A stretch of DNA of 64,000 nt from Pseudomonas nitroreducens (GTDB taxonomy: Bacteria; Pseudomonadota; Gammaproteobacteria; Pseudomonadales; Pseudomonadaceae), in contig NZ_JALJXP010000002.1 of NCBI RefSeq assembly GCF_024170165.1, forward strand, positions 434,001 through 498,000. The letters are read 5' to 3'. Positions within the stretch are counted from its first letter, which is position 1. Every line of letters starts with the position of its first letter. The notes beneath the pieces are model-generated. The model searched no databases. It saw only the letters and a program-made list of their open reading frames with translations, and was not told the DNA's origin. A program made the translations under genes and the position numbers. Shown here piece after piece: positions 41,345 through 49,842 of the stretch.

Positions 41345-41902
41345 ATGTCCGAATCGCTCATCGTCATCACCGGCGGCCCCGGCGCCGGCAAGAGCACCCT
41401 GCTCGACCATCTGCACCAGCATCACGGCCTGAACGTCGTCGCGGAAGGCGGCCGCGCGATCATCCGCGAGCAACTGGCCCGTGGCGGTGATGCACTGCCT
41501 TGGGCAGACCGCGAGGCCTTCTGCCAGGCAATGTTCGAGCATGCGCTGGTGACCCGCGAGCGGGCGCTCGCTGCAGGTGGACTGTGGCTGTTCGATCGTG
41601 GCCTGCCGGATGTGCTGGGGTACGCGCGACTCTGCAATCTGCCGGTTCCGGACCAGTTGGCAAGCGCCGCACAGGCACTGCGCTACGGACCGACCGCGTT
41701 CCTGGCGCCCGCATGGCAAGCCATCTACTGCAACGATGCCGAACGCCGGCAGGACTTTGCCGAAGCACAGCGCACCGCGGCGGTGATGACCGAGGTGTAC
41801 GAAGCGCTGGGGTATCGCGTCGTGCCGTTGCCGCTCGCGAGCCTGGAGGAACGAGCGGCCTTCGTGCTGGAAGTCCTAGGGACGGCTCATCACGCCCATT
41901 GA
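41345..41902 (+). CDS. AAA_28-type P-loop ATPase/kinase
   Basis: A 185-residue P-loop protein. Walker A is G-G-P-G-A-G-K-S-T (10-18), followed by V-V-A-E-G-G-R-A-I-I-R-E-Q and D-R-G-L-P-D-V-L-G-Y-A-R (~82-93), the DRG/D motif of the AAA_28 group, which resembles nucleotide and small-molecule kinases such as the NadR ribosylnicotinamide kinase. The start ATG 41345 follows AAGGAG by eight bases. Its 3' end overlaps the convergent gene by 27 bases. Members of this group are common in proteobacteria and the substrate is unknown. Confidence 0.78.
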   Translation: MSESLIVITGGPGAGKSTLLDHLHQHHGLNVVAEGGRAIIREQLARGGDALPWADREAFCQAMFEHALVTRERALAAGGLWLFDRGLPDVLGYARLCNLPVPDQLASAAQALRYGPTAFLAPAWQAIYCNDAERRQDFAEAQRTAAVMTEVYEALGYRVVPLPLASLEERAAFVLEVLGTAHHAH

Positions 41903-42466
41903 GGCAGCGGCCGCAGGCGGTTCGGGGATACTCACGCTGAGCGACACCACGACCTGACGGCTCTCGCCCTGGATGCCGTAATCGTCGGAGTTGCCATAGC
42001 CCAGCCAGACTTCGCTGTTGCCACTCAGGCGAACGTCGGACAGCTCGTCACCGTCACCTTCGTGGCCATTGAGCCAGCCGGACGCGGCACCACGCTCCTG
42101 GCCCAGGTGCAGCGTGTCGTCCACGGCAAAGGTCAGTGGGTCCCCGCCCGGCTCGACCTGATCCAGCCAACCGAGGAACAGCGAAGGAGTGAATCGGCTG
42201 TGCAGCCAGCAACGAACCTGCGTGAGTCGCTGGTTCTTGAACACCAGCAGCGTGGCGTTGCCGTAGAGCAGGCCCTGCTCGCCGCCGCGCATGGGCAGGC
42301 GCGCCGTGGGCTCGCCCAGGCGTTCGACGAACTGGTTCAGGGAAGCGTTGGACGGCAGGCCGAGCACTTCGCCACCAGGAGTGACGTTGAGTTCGGCTGC
42401 CGCCAGATGGCCGCTGGCGCCCAGCAACAGGGCGCAAAGCAGGCCCCGCAATCCTTGCGAGGTCAT
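41876..42466 (-). CDS. Exported protein of unknown function
   Basis: A 196-residue protein with signal peptide M-T-S-Q-G-L-R-G-L-L-C-A-L-L-L-G-A-S-G-H-L-A-A-A, cleaved near A-A-A/E. The mature part has S-L-N-Q-F-V-E-R-L-G-E-P-T-A-R-L-P, a pattern like SmpA/BamE-type C-terminal turns, then G-L-L-Y-G-N-A-T-L-L-V-F-K-N-Q-R-L-T-Q-V-R-C-W, and a Pro/Ala-rich end. It sits 23 bp upstream of dcd's stop side on the same strand, so it may share its mRNA, and overlaps the P-loop gene tail. Function unknown. Confidence 0.7.
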   Translation of the reverse strand: MTSQGLRGLLCALLLGASGHLAAAELNVTPGGEVLGLPSNASLNQFVERLGEPTARLPMRGGEQGLLYGNATLLVFKNQRLTQVRCWLHSRFTPSLFLGWLDQVEPGGDPLTFAVDDTLHLGQERGAASGWLNGHEGDGDELSDVRLSGNSEVWLGYGNSDDYGIQGESRQVVVSLSVSIPEPPAAAASMGVMSRP

Positions 42467-42489
42467 GTCCGTTTCTCTCTGGGCGGCAA

Positions 42490-43056
42490 TCAGGCCTTGG
42501 GCAGGGTGACGCCGGTCTGGCCCTGGTACTTGCCGCCGCGATCGCGGTAGGACACTTCGCAGGCTTCATCCGACTGCAGGAACAGCATCTGCGCCACGCC
42601 TTCGTGGGCGTAGATCTTCGCCGGCAGGTTGGTGGTGTTGGAGAATTCCAGGGTCACGTGGCCTTCCCACTCCGGCTCCAGCGGCGTCACGTTGACGATG
42701 ATGCCGCAGCGCGCGTAGGTGCTCTTGCCCAGGCAGATGGTCAGCACGTCGCGCGGGATGCGGAAGTACTCGACGGTGCGGGCCAGGGCGAAGGAGTTCG
42801 GCGGGATGATGCAGACGTCGCTGTTGATGTCCACGAAGCTCTTCTCGTCGAAGTTCTTCGGATCGACCACGGCCGAGTGGATATTGGTGAACACCTTGAA
42901 TTCGGCGGCGCAGCGCACGTCGTAGCCGTAGCTGGAAACACCGTAGGAAATCACCCGGCTGTCATCGGCACCACGAATCTGGCGCTCGACGAACGGCTCG
43001 ATCATGCCGTGTTCCTGAGCCATGCGGCGAATCCACTTGTCCGATTTGATGCTCAT
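42490..43056 (-). CDS. dcd: dCTP deaminase
   Basis: A 188-residue trimeric enzyme that deaminates dCTP to dUTP, the main source of dUMP for thymidylate. [11 protein letters not shown] at the start, S-S-Y-G-Y-D-V-R (~42-49), [13 protein letters not shown] (~92-104), [32 protein letters not shown] (~111-142, with the catalytic Glu in T-L-E-F) and Y-Q-G-Q-T-G-V-T-L at the end are all Dcd marks. Length matches P. aeruginosa Dcd (188). Near mrp and metG as in PAO1. Confidence 0.96.
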   Translation of the reverse strand: MSIKSDKWIRRMAQEHGMIEPFVERQIRGADDSRVISYGVSSYGYDVRCAAEFKVFTNIHSAVVDPKNFDEKSFVDINSDVCIIPPNSFALARTVEYFRIPRDVLTICLGKSTYARCGIIVNVTPLEPEWEGHVTLEFSNTTNLPAKIYAHEGVAQMLFLQSDEACEVSYRDRGGKYQGQTGVTLPKA

Positions 43057-43199
43057 GGCGGGTGTCCTGTGCGGCGGTTGAAAAAAGAAGGCGAATCTTA
43101 CCGGGCGTCACAATTTCCAGCAAAGGGTGCGGCCGGATGGTCGACGGCCTTCGATGGATTTCCGTAACCTGCTCCGCACTGACTCAAGGAAGAGCCCGC

Positions 43200-43697
43200 A
43201 TGCTTGATCACTTTTTGCCCACCCTCTACCTGAAAATTTCCCGTCAGTGGGTCAGCGGTGTAGTGCTGCCTTCCGGCCAGGTGTTCGGCGAACCACCGCT
43301 ACTGGCCTTGCGCTACGAAAACGCCAAGCCCGTGATCCTCGCCTCCGGCGAGGCGGCACAGCAGCTGCAAGGCCAGGAGGGTGTCGAGGTGCTCAACGGC
43401 TTCGATCACCCACGGTCTCTGCTGGCGAATTTTTCCATCGGCGAGAAGACCTTGCAGTTGCTGTTCCGGCGCCTGATGCCCCGATCCCTGCTGATGGCCA
43501 AGCCAGTGGTGATCGTGCATCCGCAGGAGCACCTCGAAGGCGGACTGACCCAGGTCGAGTCCCGTGGTCTCTACGAACTCTGCCGCAGCGCCGGCGCACG
43601 CAAGGTGCGCGTCTGGACCGGACGCGAGCTCACCCTCGACGAACTACGCTCCGGACAGTTTCCTTCCGGCACCGGTGGTACGGAGTGGCCGCTGTAA
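43200..43697 (+). CDS. Short MreB-like (actin-fold fragment) protein
   Basis: A 165-residue protein that aligns by eye with the first half of MreB: F-G-E-P-P-L-L-A-L for the L-N-E-P-S-V-V-A-I strand, I-L-A-S-G-E-A-A for A-V-G-E-E-A, N-G-F-D-H-P-R-S-L-L-A-N-F-S-I-G-E-K-T-L-Q-L-L-F for the P-L-K-D-G-V-I-A-D-F-x-x-T-E-K-M-L helix, and C-R-S-A-G-A-R-K-V for the A-G-A-R-E-V turn. The D-L-G-T-A-N nucleotide loop and the whole second half are missing, so it cannot be a normal filament-forming ATPase. Start ATG 43200 has AAGGAAG upstream. Such short forms seem conserved in pseudomonads; role unknown. Confidence 0.55.
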   Translation: MLDHFLPTLYLKISRQWVSGVVLPSGQVFGEPPLLALRYENAKPVILASGEAAQQLQGQEGVEVLNGFDHPRSLLANFSIGEKTLQLLFRRLMPRSLLMAKPVVIVHPQEHLEGGLTQVESRGLYELCRSAGARKVRVWTGRELTLDELRSGQFPSGTGGTEWPL

Positions 43698-43701
43698 GTT
43701 C

Positions 43702-44316
43702 TCAGGGCAACCAGGCGGTGTGCAACTTGCGCTGGTCCACCGAGAATCGCAGCCAGTCCTCGGCATAGGCGTCGGCGCAATCGCACTCAGCGCCAGGCAC
43801 GGCCTCGCGCACCAGGCGCAGATCGACGCCTGCGGCGGATTGGCGCACGACCAGGCTGGCAGTCTTCAGCAGGCCTTCCACGGCACCGGGGTCGCCCAGG
43901 CGCTTTTCCAGCACTTGAAGGGTGGCAAGGTCCAGCAGCAGCGCATCCACCACCGGCAGACCGGGGCGGTTGTCGCGCACCACCAGCAACAGGCCGAGGC
44001 CGTTGCCCAGGTCCAGCAGCGGCACTGGGTCGCAGGCGCTCTGCGGGCTGCCGAGCAGGCCGGTGGCATGGTAAAGGGCGGGAGGTAGTGGCAGCGGCAC
44101 GCTGGAGCCATCGGCCCGGCGCGCCTGCACGGCCATGTCGTCCTCGAAGGCATCGCCCGAGGCGGAGCGGAAGTCCAGGGTCACCGCCTGGCCGGCGATC
44201 ACGCACTGGGCCTGCCAGTCGGCTGAATCCTCGTCGGCGCCCCAGGCCTGCGAACCAGCGAGGCCCAGGCACGCCGCCAGCAGCCAGCCGGCGGGGCGTT
44301 TCGCATCCTTGCGCAT
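43702..44316 (-). CDS. Exported protein of unknown function
   Basis: A 204-residue protein with a signal peptide (W-L-L-A-A-C-L-G-L-A-G-S-Q-A-W-G-A, cleavage after A-W-G-A near 27). The mature part is beta-rich with A-L-Y-H-A-T-G-L-L-G-S-P and L-L-D-L-G-N-G-L-G-L-L-L-V-V, and a pair of cysteines near the C-terminus (E-C-D-C-A-D). It lies 15 bp downstream of mrp on the same strand and may be co-transcribed with it. It ends four bases past the convergent MreB-like gene. No family recognised. Confidence 0.65.
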   Translation of the reverse strand: MRKDAKRPAGWLLAACLGLAGSQAWGADEDSADWQAQCVIAGQAVTLDFRSASGDAFEDDMAVQARRADGSSVPLPLPPALYHATGLLGSPQSACDPVPLLDLGNGLGLLLVVRDNRPGLPVVDALLLDLATLQVLEKRLGDPGAVEGLLKTASLVVRQSAAGVDLRLVREAVPGAECDCADAYAEDWLRFSVDQRKLHTAWLP

Positions 44317-44331
44317 GGCGGTCCCCGGGTA

Positions 44332-45423
44332 TCAGTCGTCGCTGATGGAGATGTTCGGCATGTCCGGCGCGGCCTTCTCGCTCAGGGCGATGCGAGCGCC
44401 GACGCAGCGGGCCATTTCCTGGTAGATCATCGCCAGCTGGCTTTCCGGGTCGGCGATCACCGTGGGCTTGCCACCGTCGGCCTGCATGCGGATGGCCATG
44501 GACAGCGGCAGCGACGCCAGCAGGTCGACGCCGTATTGCGCCGCCAGCTTCTCGCCGCCGCCTTCGCCGAACAGGTGCTCGGCATGGCCGCAGTTGGAGC
44601 AGATGTGCACGGCCATGTTCTCGACCACGCCCAGCACCGGGATGTTGACCTTGCGGAACATCTCCACGCCTTTCCTGGCGTCGAGCAGGGCCAGGTCCTG
44701 CGGGGTGGTGACGATCACCGAGCCGGCCACCGGGACTTTCTGCGCCAGGGTCAGCTGGATGTCGCCGGTACCCGGCGGCATGTCGATGACCAGGTAATCC
44801 AGGTCGTTCCAGGCGGTCTGGGTGATCAGCTGCAGCAGCGCGCCGGAAACCATCGGGCCGCGCCACACCACCGGGGTATTGTCGTCGGTGAGGAAGGCCA
44901 TGGACATGACCTCCACGCCGTGGGCTTCCAGCGGGATGAACCACTTCTGCTCGCGGATCTTCGGCCGGGTGCCTTCGGGAATGCCGAACATGATGCCCTG
45001 GCTCGGGCCATAGATGTCGGCGTCGAGGATGCCCACCCTGGCGCCCTCACGGGCCAGCGCCAGCGCGAGGTTGGCGGCGGTGGTGGACTTGCCCACGCCG
45101 CCCTTGCCGGAGGCCACGGCGATGATGTTCTTGACGTTGCTCATGCCCGGCACCTGGGCCTGGGCCTTGTGCGCGGCGATGTGGGTTTCCACCTTGACCT
45201 GCGCCGAGTCGACGCCGTCCAGCGCTTCCAGGGCCATCTGCACGGTCTGCGCCAGGCCGTTCTTGAACAGCCCGGCGGCGTAGCCCAGCTCCAGGGTCAG
45301 CGAAATGCGCCCGCCCTGGATGTCCAGCTCGCGCAGGTAGCCGGCGTCCAGCAGGTTCTGGCCGGTGTGAGGGTCGTTGATCTGGCGGAGAAGGTTTTCC
45401 ACCGTGGCTCGGTTGGCGCCCAT
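44332..45423 (-). CDS. apbC: Mrp/ApbC Fe-S cluster carrier P-loop ATPase
   Basis: A 363-residue Fe-S scaffold/carrier of the Mrp/NBP35 family. Residues ~5-90 are a MIP18/DUF59 domain (L-D-I-Q-G-G-R-I-S-L-T-L-E-L). The deviant Walker A G-K-G-G-V-G-K-S is at 106-113; D-A-D-I-Y-G-P-S (~134-141) and D-M-P-P-G-T-G-D (~214-221) are the switch regions; the C-x-x-C that holds the bridging cluster is C275-C278 in I-C-S-N-C-G-H. Start ATG 45421-45423 has GGGAG upstream. It is divergent from metG with a REP-type repeat between, the same pairing as in P. aeruginosa (PA3481-PA3482). Confidence 0.94.
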   Translation of the reverse strand: MGANRATVENLLRQINDPHTGQNLLDAGYLRELDIQGGRISLTLELGYAAGLFKNGLAQTVQMALEALDGVDSAQVKVETHIAAHKAQAQVPGMSNVKNIIAVASGKGGVGKSTTAANLALALAREGARVGILDADIYGPSQGIMFGIPEGTRPKIREQKWFIPLEAHGVEVMSMAFLTDDNTPVVWRGPMVSGALLQLITQTAWNDLDYLVIDMPPGTGDIQLTLAQKVPVAGSVIVTTPQDLALLDARKGVEMFRKVNIPVLGVVENMAVHICSNCGHAEHLFGEGGGEKLAAQYGVDLLASLPLSMAIRMQADGGKPTVIADPESQLAMIYQEMARCVGARIALSEKAAPDMPNISISDD

Positions 45424-45512
45424 GGGTACTCCCGATGAAAGACTGAGCAGAATAGGCGGGCATAGTACGCCTCTCGCCGCCGCCTTGCTCGGGATCATCG
45501 GGGGTAGGCGAG

Positions 45513-45588
45513 GTTCGCGAGCAAGCTCGCTCCTACTAAGAGCAGCCTTGCGCGAGCCAGGACTGTAGGAGCGAGCTTGCTCGCGAAC
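45513..45588. repeat. Perfect 24-bp inverted REP pair
   Basis: GTTCGCGAGCAAGCTCGCTCC plus TAC (45513-45536) and its exact complement (45565-45588) face each other across 28 bases between the divergent mrp and metG genes. Each arm is itself a small palindrome (GCGAGCAAGCTCGC). This is the cleanest REP pair in the window. Confidence 0.85.
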
Positions 45589-45712
45589 AGCCCGAGCGCC
45601 TGATGCTCAAAGGTGAATCAGCCCTTACAGCCAAGCGGGCCACGGATGAAAATTTCGCCCCGCCCCTATATAGTTGCCGATTCCCTCGTTTTAACCGGAA
45701 CGGCCGATCATC

Positions 45713-47746
45713 ATGTCCGAAGCCCGCAAGATCCTCGTCACCAGCGCCCTGCCCTACGCCAATGGTTCGATCCACCTGGGTCATATGCTGGAGTACATCC
45801 AGACCGACATCTGGGTACGCTTCCAGAAGATGCGTGGCAACCAGGCGGTGTACGTGTGCGCGGACGATGCCCACGGCTCGGCCATCATGCTGCGCGCCGA
45901 GCGCGAAGGGATCACCTCCGAGCAACTGATCGACGGCGTGCGTGCCGAGCACATGGCCGACTTCGCCGACTTCCAGGTGAACTTCGACAACTATCACTCG
46001 ACCCACTCGGAAGAGAACCGCGAGCTGTCCTCGGCCATCTACCTGAAGCTGCGCGAGGCCGGCCACATCGCGACCCGTCCGGTGACCCAGTACTTCGACC
46101 CGGAAAAGCAGATGTTCCTGGCCGACCGCTTCATCAAGGGCACCTGCCCGAAGTGCGGCACCGCCGACCAGTACGGCGACAACTGCGAAGCCTGCGGCGC
46201 GACCTACGCCCCGACCGAGCTGAAGGACCCGAAATCGGCGATCTCCGGCGCCACCCCGGTGCTCAAGGAGTCGCTGCACTACTTCTTCAAGCTGCCTGAC
46301 TTCCAGGAGATGCTGCAGCAGTGGACCCGCAGCGGCACCCTGCAGGACTCGGTGGCCAACAAGCTCGCCGAGTGGCTGGATGCCGGCCTGCAGGAGTGGG
46401 ACATCTCCCGCGACGCGCCCTACTTCGGCTTCGAGATTCCCGATGCGCCGGGCAAGTACTTCTACGTCTGGCTGGACGCGCCGATCGGCTACATGGCCAG
46501 CTTCAAGAACCTCTGCGCGCGCCGCCCGGAGCTGGACTTCGACGCCTACTGGAAAGAAGGCTCCGAGGCCGAGCTGTACCACTTCATCGGCAAGGACATC
46601 GTCAACTTCCACGCGCTGTTCTGGCCGGCCATGCTCCAGGGCGCCGGCTACCGCAAGCCGACCGCGGTGAACGTGCACGGCTACCTGACCGTCAACGGCC
46701 AGAAAATGTCCAAGTCCCGCGGCACCTTCGTCAAGGCGCGCACCTACCTGGACCACCTGGACCCGGAATACCTGCGCTACTACTACGCCTCCAAGCTGGG
46801 CCGCGGCGTCGATGACCTCGACCTGAACCTCGAAGACTTCGTGCAGAAGGTCAACTCCGACCTGGTCGGCAAGGTGGTCAACATCGCCAGCCGTTGCGCC
46901 GGCTTCATCCACAAGGGCAACAACGGCCTGCTGGTGGACGCCAACCCTGCACCGGAACTGGTCGAAGCCTTCCAGAACGCTGCGCCGAGCATCGCCGCCG
47001 CCTACGAAGCCCGTGACTTCGGCCGCGCCATGCGCGAGATCATGGCCCTGGCCGACCAGGCCAACGCCTGGATCGCCGACAAGGCCCCGTGGTCGCTGAA
47101 CAAGCAGGAAGGCAAGCAGGACGAAGTCCAAGCCATCTGCGCCCTGGGCGTAAACCTGTTCCGTCAGCTGGTGATCTTCTTGAAGCCGGTGCTGCCGAAA
47201 CTGGCCGAAGCTGCCGAAGCCTTCCTCAACGTCGCCCCGCTGAAGTGGGCCGATCACGAGCAACTGCTGGCCAACCACCAGTTGAACCCGTTCAATCCGC
47301 TGATGACCCGTATCGAGCCTGCGAAAATCGAAGCCATGATCGAAGCCTCCAAGGAAGACCTCGCCGCCGCCAATAAGCCCGCTGGTAACGGCGAGCTGAC
47401 CAAGGACCCGCTGGCTGCGGAGATCAACTTCGACGCCTTCGCCGCCGTCGACCTGCGCATCGCGCTGATCGAGAAGTGCGAGTTCGTCGAGGGCGCCGAC
47501 AAGCTGCTGCGCCTGTCCCTGGACATCGGCGACGAGAAGCGCAACGTGTTCTCCGGCATCAAGAGCGCCTACCCGGACCCGAGCAAGCTCGAAGGCCGCC
47601 TGACCCTGTACGTGGCCAACCTGGCCCCGCGCAAGATGAAGTTCGGCATCTCCGAAGGCATGGTCCTGGCCGCCGGCCCTGGCGGTGAAGAGATCTACCT
47701 GCTGAGCCCCGACAGCGGCGCCAAGCCCGGCCAGCGCGTCAAGTAA
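45713..47746 (+). CDS. metG: Methionyl-tRNA synthetase
   Basis: A 677-residue class I aminoacyl-tRNA synthetase. The HIGH motif is H-L-G-H in [11 protein letters not shown] (~15-25), the zinc knuckle is [18 protein letters not shown] (~144-161), and the KMSKS loop is K-M-S-K-S in [12 protein letters not shown]. The anticodon-binding helical domain follows, and the C-terminal ~110 residues form the EMAP/Trbp111-type tRNA-binding and dimerisation domain ([12 protein letters not shown]). The length is normal for the long, dimeric form. Divergent from mrp; followed within 25 bp by the DUF4349 lipoprotein gene. Confidence 0.97.
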   Translation: MSEARKILVTSALPYANGSIHLGHMLEYIQTDIWVRFQKMRGNQAVYVCADDAHGSAIMLRAEREGITSEQLIDGVRAEHMADFADFQVNFDNYHSTHSEENRELSSAIYLKLREAGHIATRPVTQYFDPEKQMFLADRFIKGTCPKCGTADQYGDNCEACGATYAPTELKDPKSAISGATPVLKESLHYFFKLPDFQEMLQQWTRSGTLQDSVANKLAEWLDAGLQEWDISRDAPYFGFEIPDAPGKYFYVWLDAPIGYMASFKNLCARRPELDFDAYWKEGSEAELYHFIGKDIVNFHALFWPAMLQGAGYRKPTAVNVHGYLTVNGQKMSKSRGTFVKARTYLDHLDPEYLRYYYASKLGRGVDDLDLNLEDFVQKVNSDLVGKVVNIASRCAGFIHKGNNGLLVDANPAPELVEAFQNAAPSIAAAYEARDFGRAMREIMALADQANAWIADKAPWSLNKQEGKQDEVQAICALGVNLFRQLVIFLKPVLPKLAEAAEAFLNVAPLKWADHEQLLANHQLNPFNPLMTRIEPAKIEAMIEASKEDLAAANKPAGNGELTKDPLAAEINFDAFAAVDLRIALIEKCEFVEGADKLLRLSLDIGDEKRNVFSGIKSAYPDPSKLEGRLTLYVANLAPRKMKFGISEGMVLAAGPGGEEIYLLSPDSGAKPGQRVK

Positions 47747-47771
47747 GCATCGAGCGGCAGGGAGGCCAACG

Positions 47772-48575
47772 ATGAAACTGCACCACTGGGCAGCGCTCGT
47801 CCTGAGCGCCACCCTCGCCGGCTGCGGCGCTCCGTCGGAGCACGCCGCCGGTTCCGGCGCCGCTTTCCAGGGGGAAGCGGCGAAAGCCGGTTCCTTCCTT
47901 GCCTATGAACACCAGGTCGGCATCCGCCTGGCCAGCAAGCGCATCGACGCGCAACTGGCCGCCTCCCGCGATGCCTGCACCCAGGACCGCTTCGGCCAGT
48001 GCGAACTGATCGCCATCGAGCAGAGCGGCGACAGCCAAATGCGCAACGCGCACCTGGTCGTACGCATCGTCCCCGACGGCGTGGAAAAACTCGTCGCCCT
48101 GGCCGCCGAAGGCGGGCAACTGCAAAGCCGTAGTACCCGCGCCGAAGACCTCGCCCAGGCGGTCAGCGACAACCAGCAACTGCGTGAGCGGCTGGAGCGC
48201 GAGTATCAGACCCTGCAAGGGTTCCAGGGCCGCAAGGACATGAGCGTCAGCGACCTGCTGGCCCTCGCCACGGCCACCGCCGAGGTCGAGCAGCAACTGC
48301 ATGCCGCCAGTCAGGACGCAGCCCAGCAGCAACGCCGCATCGCCACCAACCTGCTGACCCTGGACTTCTCCAGCGAATACCAGCCCAGCGGTCGCTGGTC
48401 GCGCATCGGCACAGCCTTCGGCAACTCGCTCGACGAGCTCACCGACGGCACCGTCAACGCCATCCAGGTCGCCGCCTTCGGCCTGCCGCTGCTGGTCGTG
48501 CTGCTGATCGCCGGGCTGATCCTGCGCTGGCTGTGGCGAAAGCTCGGAAGCCGGCGCAGCGCGAACAAGGTCTGA
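47772..48575 (+). CDS. DUF4349 lipoprotein
   Basis: A 267-residue envelope protein. Lipobox L-A-G-C (Cys18) after a short signal peptide; a DUF4349 domain with the repeated V-R-I-V-P-D-G-V-E-K-L-V-A-L-A and S-R-S-T-R-A-E-D-L-A; a coiled coil at ~140-185 (D-N-Q-Q-L-R-E-R-L-E-R-E-Y-Q-T-L-Q-G-F); and a C-terminal transmembrane helix with basic end (L-P-L-L-V-V-L-L-I-A-G-L-I-L-R-W-L-W-R-K). DUF4349 proteins are membrane-attached and uncharacterised. It is only 25 bp after metG and may be transcribed with it. Confidence 0.82.
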   Translation: MKLHHWAALVLSATLAGCGAPSEHAAGSGAAFQGEAAKAGSFLAYEHQVGIRLASKRIDAQLAASRDACTQDRFGQCELIAIEQSGDSQMRNAHLVVRIVPDGVEKLVALAAEGGQLQSRSTRAEDLAQAVSDNQQLRERLEREYQTLQGFQGRKDMSVSDLLALATATAEVEQQLHAASQDAAQQQRRIATNLLTLDFSSEYQPSGRWSRIGTAFGNSLDELTDGTVNAIQVAAFGLPLLVVLLIAGLILRWLWRKLGSRRSANKV

Positions 48576-48604
48576 CGTCCCTCGACGCCAGGTGCACCCT
48601 GGCG

Positions 48605-49135
48605 TTACTGAGCGTCCTCGCAGTCCACGTCGCCCCCGCCCAGGTGCTCGAAACCTTCCAGGTAGAGGCAGGAGGCGTCTTCGGCGCAATCCTGCAGCGA
48701 GGCGTTGCTCAGGTTGTCCCGGGAGGTGGGGTCATCCAGATTCACTTCCGGGAAAATGTCGGCCACCTCCTCGGCGGTCATGATCTTGTCGAAGGTGACG
48801 TTGACCGATTGCAGGCGGCCGTACTCCCAGTCCAGGTCCACCGCCGAGATTCGCGGATCGAGCTGACGCACCAGCGCCTCGGGCAACTGCGGGCCGGCGT
48901 AGCTGAGGTCGGTGTCGTGGCAGGCATCGCCCCAGTTGTTCAGCTTCTTGCTGGCGGCGCAGCTGAACTGCGCGTCGGCCTTGCCCGTGCGCTGCTCCAG
49001 TTGGCAAGCGAAGTCGGCCACCCCCATGCGCGGCCAACTGACCAGATCGGCCGTGGTGAAAGGTGCGGCCGAAGCCAGGGCACTGGAGAACAACAGGCAG
49101 AGGGCGGTGAAGTGTCCGGACAGGGGTTTGCGCAT
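48605..49135 (-). CDS. Exported Cys-containing protein of unknown function
   Basis: A 176-residue protein with signal peptide L-C-L-L-F-S-S-A-L-A-S-A-A and about six cysteines in the mature part (F-A-C-Q-L, F-S-C-A-A-S-K-K, D-A-C-H-D, Q-D-C-A-E-D-A-S-C-L, V-D-C-E-D), enough for three disulphides, so a periplasmic location is likely. Asp/Glu-rich C-terminus (G-G-G-D-V-D-C-E-D-A-Q). It lies on the opposite strand between the DUF4349 gene and ccdAB. No family recognised; the metG-rnf interval is a variable site, so it may be a recent arrival. Confidence 0.65.
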   Translation of the reverse strand: MRKPLSGHFTALCLLFSSALASAAPFTTADLVSWPRMGVADFACQLEQRTGKADAQFSCAASKKLNNWGDACHDTDLSYAGPQLPEALVRQLDPRISAVDLDWEYGRLQSVNVTFDKIMTAEEVADIFPEVNLDDPTSRDNLSNASLQDCAEDASCLYLEGFEHLGGGDVDCEDAQ

Positions 49136-49245
49136 CGCGACTTCCGTGAGGGGAACCGATCGGGTTCGGCAGCCGCCGATATTCCTCCCGCCACCCCTGG
49201 CACCGCAACTGATTTACGGCGCAGGAAGATTGTTCCCGATGAGCA

Positions 49246-49266
49246 ATGCGCATAACCTATGCGCAT
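49246..49266. promoter_or_regulatory. Probable ccdAB operator (inverted ATGCGCATA repeat)
   Basis: ATGCGCATA and TATGCGCAT flank a three-base ACC centre 18 bp upstream of the ccdA start codon. Each half also contains the self-palindrome ATGCGCAT. CcdA antitoxins bind short palindromes in their own promoter as dimers, so this is the natural autoregulation site (inference). Confidence 0.65.
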
Positions 49267-49283
49267 CCACCATGGAGGCGCCC

Positions 49284-49529
49284 ATGCACACGACCTACGA
49301 CCCGCAAGCACCGAAGAAGGCGACCAACCTGAGCCTCAACAGCGACCTGCTGAAACAGGCCCGTGAACTGGACGTGAACCTCTCGGCGGTGCTGGAGGAG
49401 GCGCTGGCCGATGTGGTCAAGGAGCGCCTCGGCCAGCGCTGGCTGGAGCAGAACCGCGCAGCCATCGAAACCTACAATCAGCATGTCGAGGCAACCGGCG
49501 TGTTCAGCGACGGCCTGCGGAGCTTCTGA
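49284..49529 (+). CDS. ccdA: CcdA-type antitoxin
   Basis: An 81-residue type II antitoxin. The N-terminal ~45 residues form a ribbon-helix-helix DNA-binding part (K-K-A-T-N-L-S-L-N-S-D-L-L-K-Q-A-R-E-L-D-V-N-L-S-A-V-L-E-E-A-L), and the C-terminal part R-W-L-E-Q-N-R-A-A-I-E-T-Y-N-Q-H-V-E ending F-S-D-G-L-R-S-F is the flexible segment that wraps the toxin. Start: ATG 49284 with GGAGG five bases upstream; an ATG 12 bp earlier lacks this spacing. It shares one base (TGATG) with ccdB, giving tight coupling. It would neutralise CcdB and, as a complex, repress its own promoter. Confidence 0.93.
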   Translation: MHTTYDPQAPKKATNLSLNSDLLKQARELDVNLSAVLEEALADVVKERLGQRWLEQNRAAIETYNQHVEATGVFSDGLRSF

Positions 49530-49840
49530 TGAAGCAGTTCGACCTCTACCGCAACGCCAATCCGCGCACCTGCAAGGCGATCCCGCTGCTGCTGGATGTG
49601 CAGAGCGACCTGCTGGCCTCGCTGAACACGCGCATGGTGATCCCGCTCAGCCGCGCCAAGGGCCTGGCCGGCATCAACCGGCTGATGCCGGAAGTGCGCG
49701 TGGGCGATGAGAGCCTCCTGCTACTGACGCCACAGATGGCCGGCATCTCCCGCCGCGAACTGGGTGAGCCGGTGGGCAGCCTGGCGCACCTGCGCCTGGA
49801 GATCATCGCCGCCATCGACCTGCTGATCAGCGGAATCTGA
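49529..49840 (+). CDS. ccdB: CcdB-type DNA gyrase toxin
   Basis: A 103-residue toxin of the CcdB family, which traps DNA gyrase (GyrA) on cut DNA. V-D-V-Q-S-type core is here L-D-V-Q-S-D-L-L (23-30), M-V-I-P-L (36-40) follows, then [14 protein letters not shown]. The C-terminus [13 protein letters not shown] keeps the final Gly-Ile used for gyrase contact, but has Ser where F-plasmid CcdB has Trp99. The tail closely resembles the chromosomal Vibrio fischeri CcdB (E-I-I-A-A-I-D-F-L-I-T-G-I), which is active without the Trp. So it may well be functional. Confidence 0.93.
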   Translation: MKQFDLYRNANPRTCKAIPLLLDVQSDLLASLNTRMVIPLSRAKGLAGINRLMPEVRVGDESLLLLTPQMAGISRRELGEPVGSLAHLRLEIIAAIDLLISGI

Positions 49841-49842
49841 GT

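Noticed and set aside
45536-47812. 758-codon minus-strand frame opposite metG
   Set aside because: Antisense shadow of a complete methionyl-tRNA synthetase.
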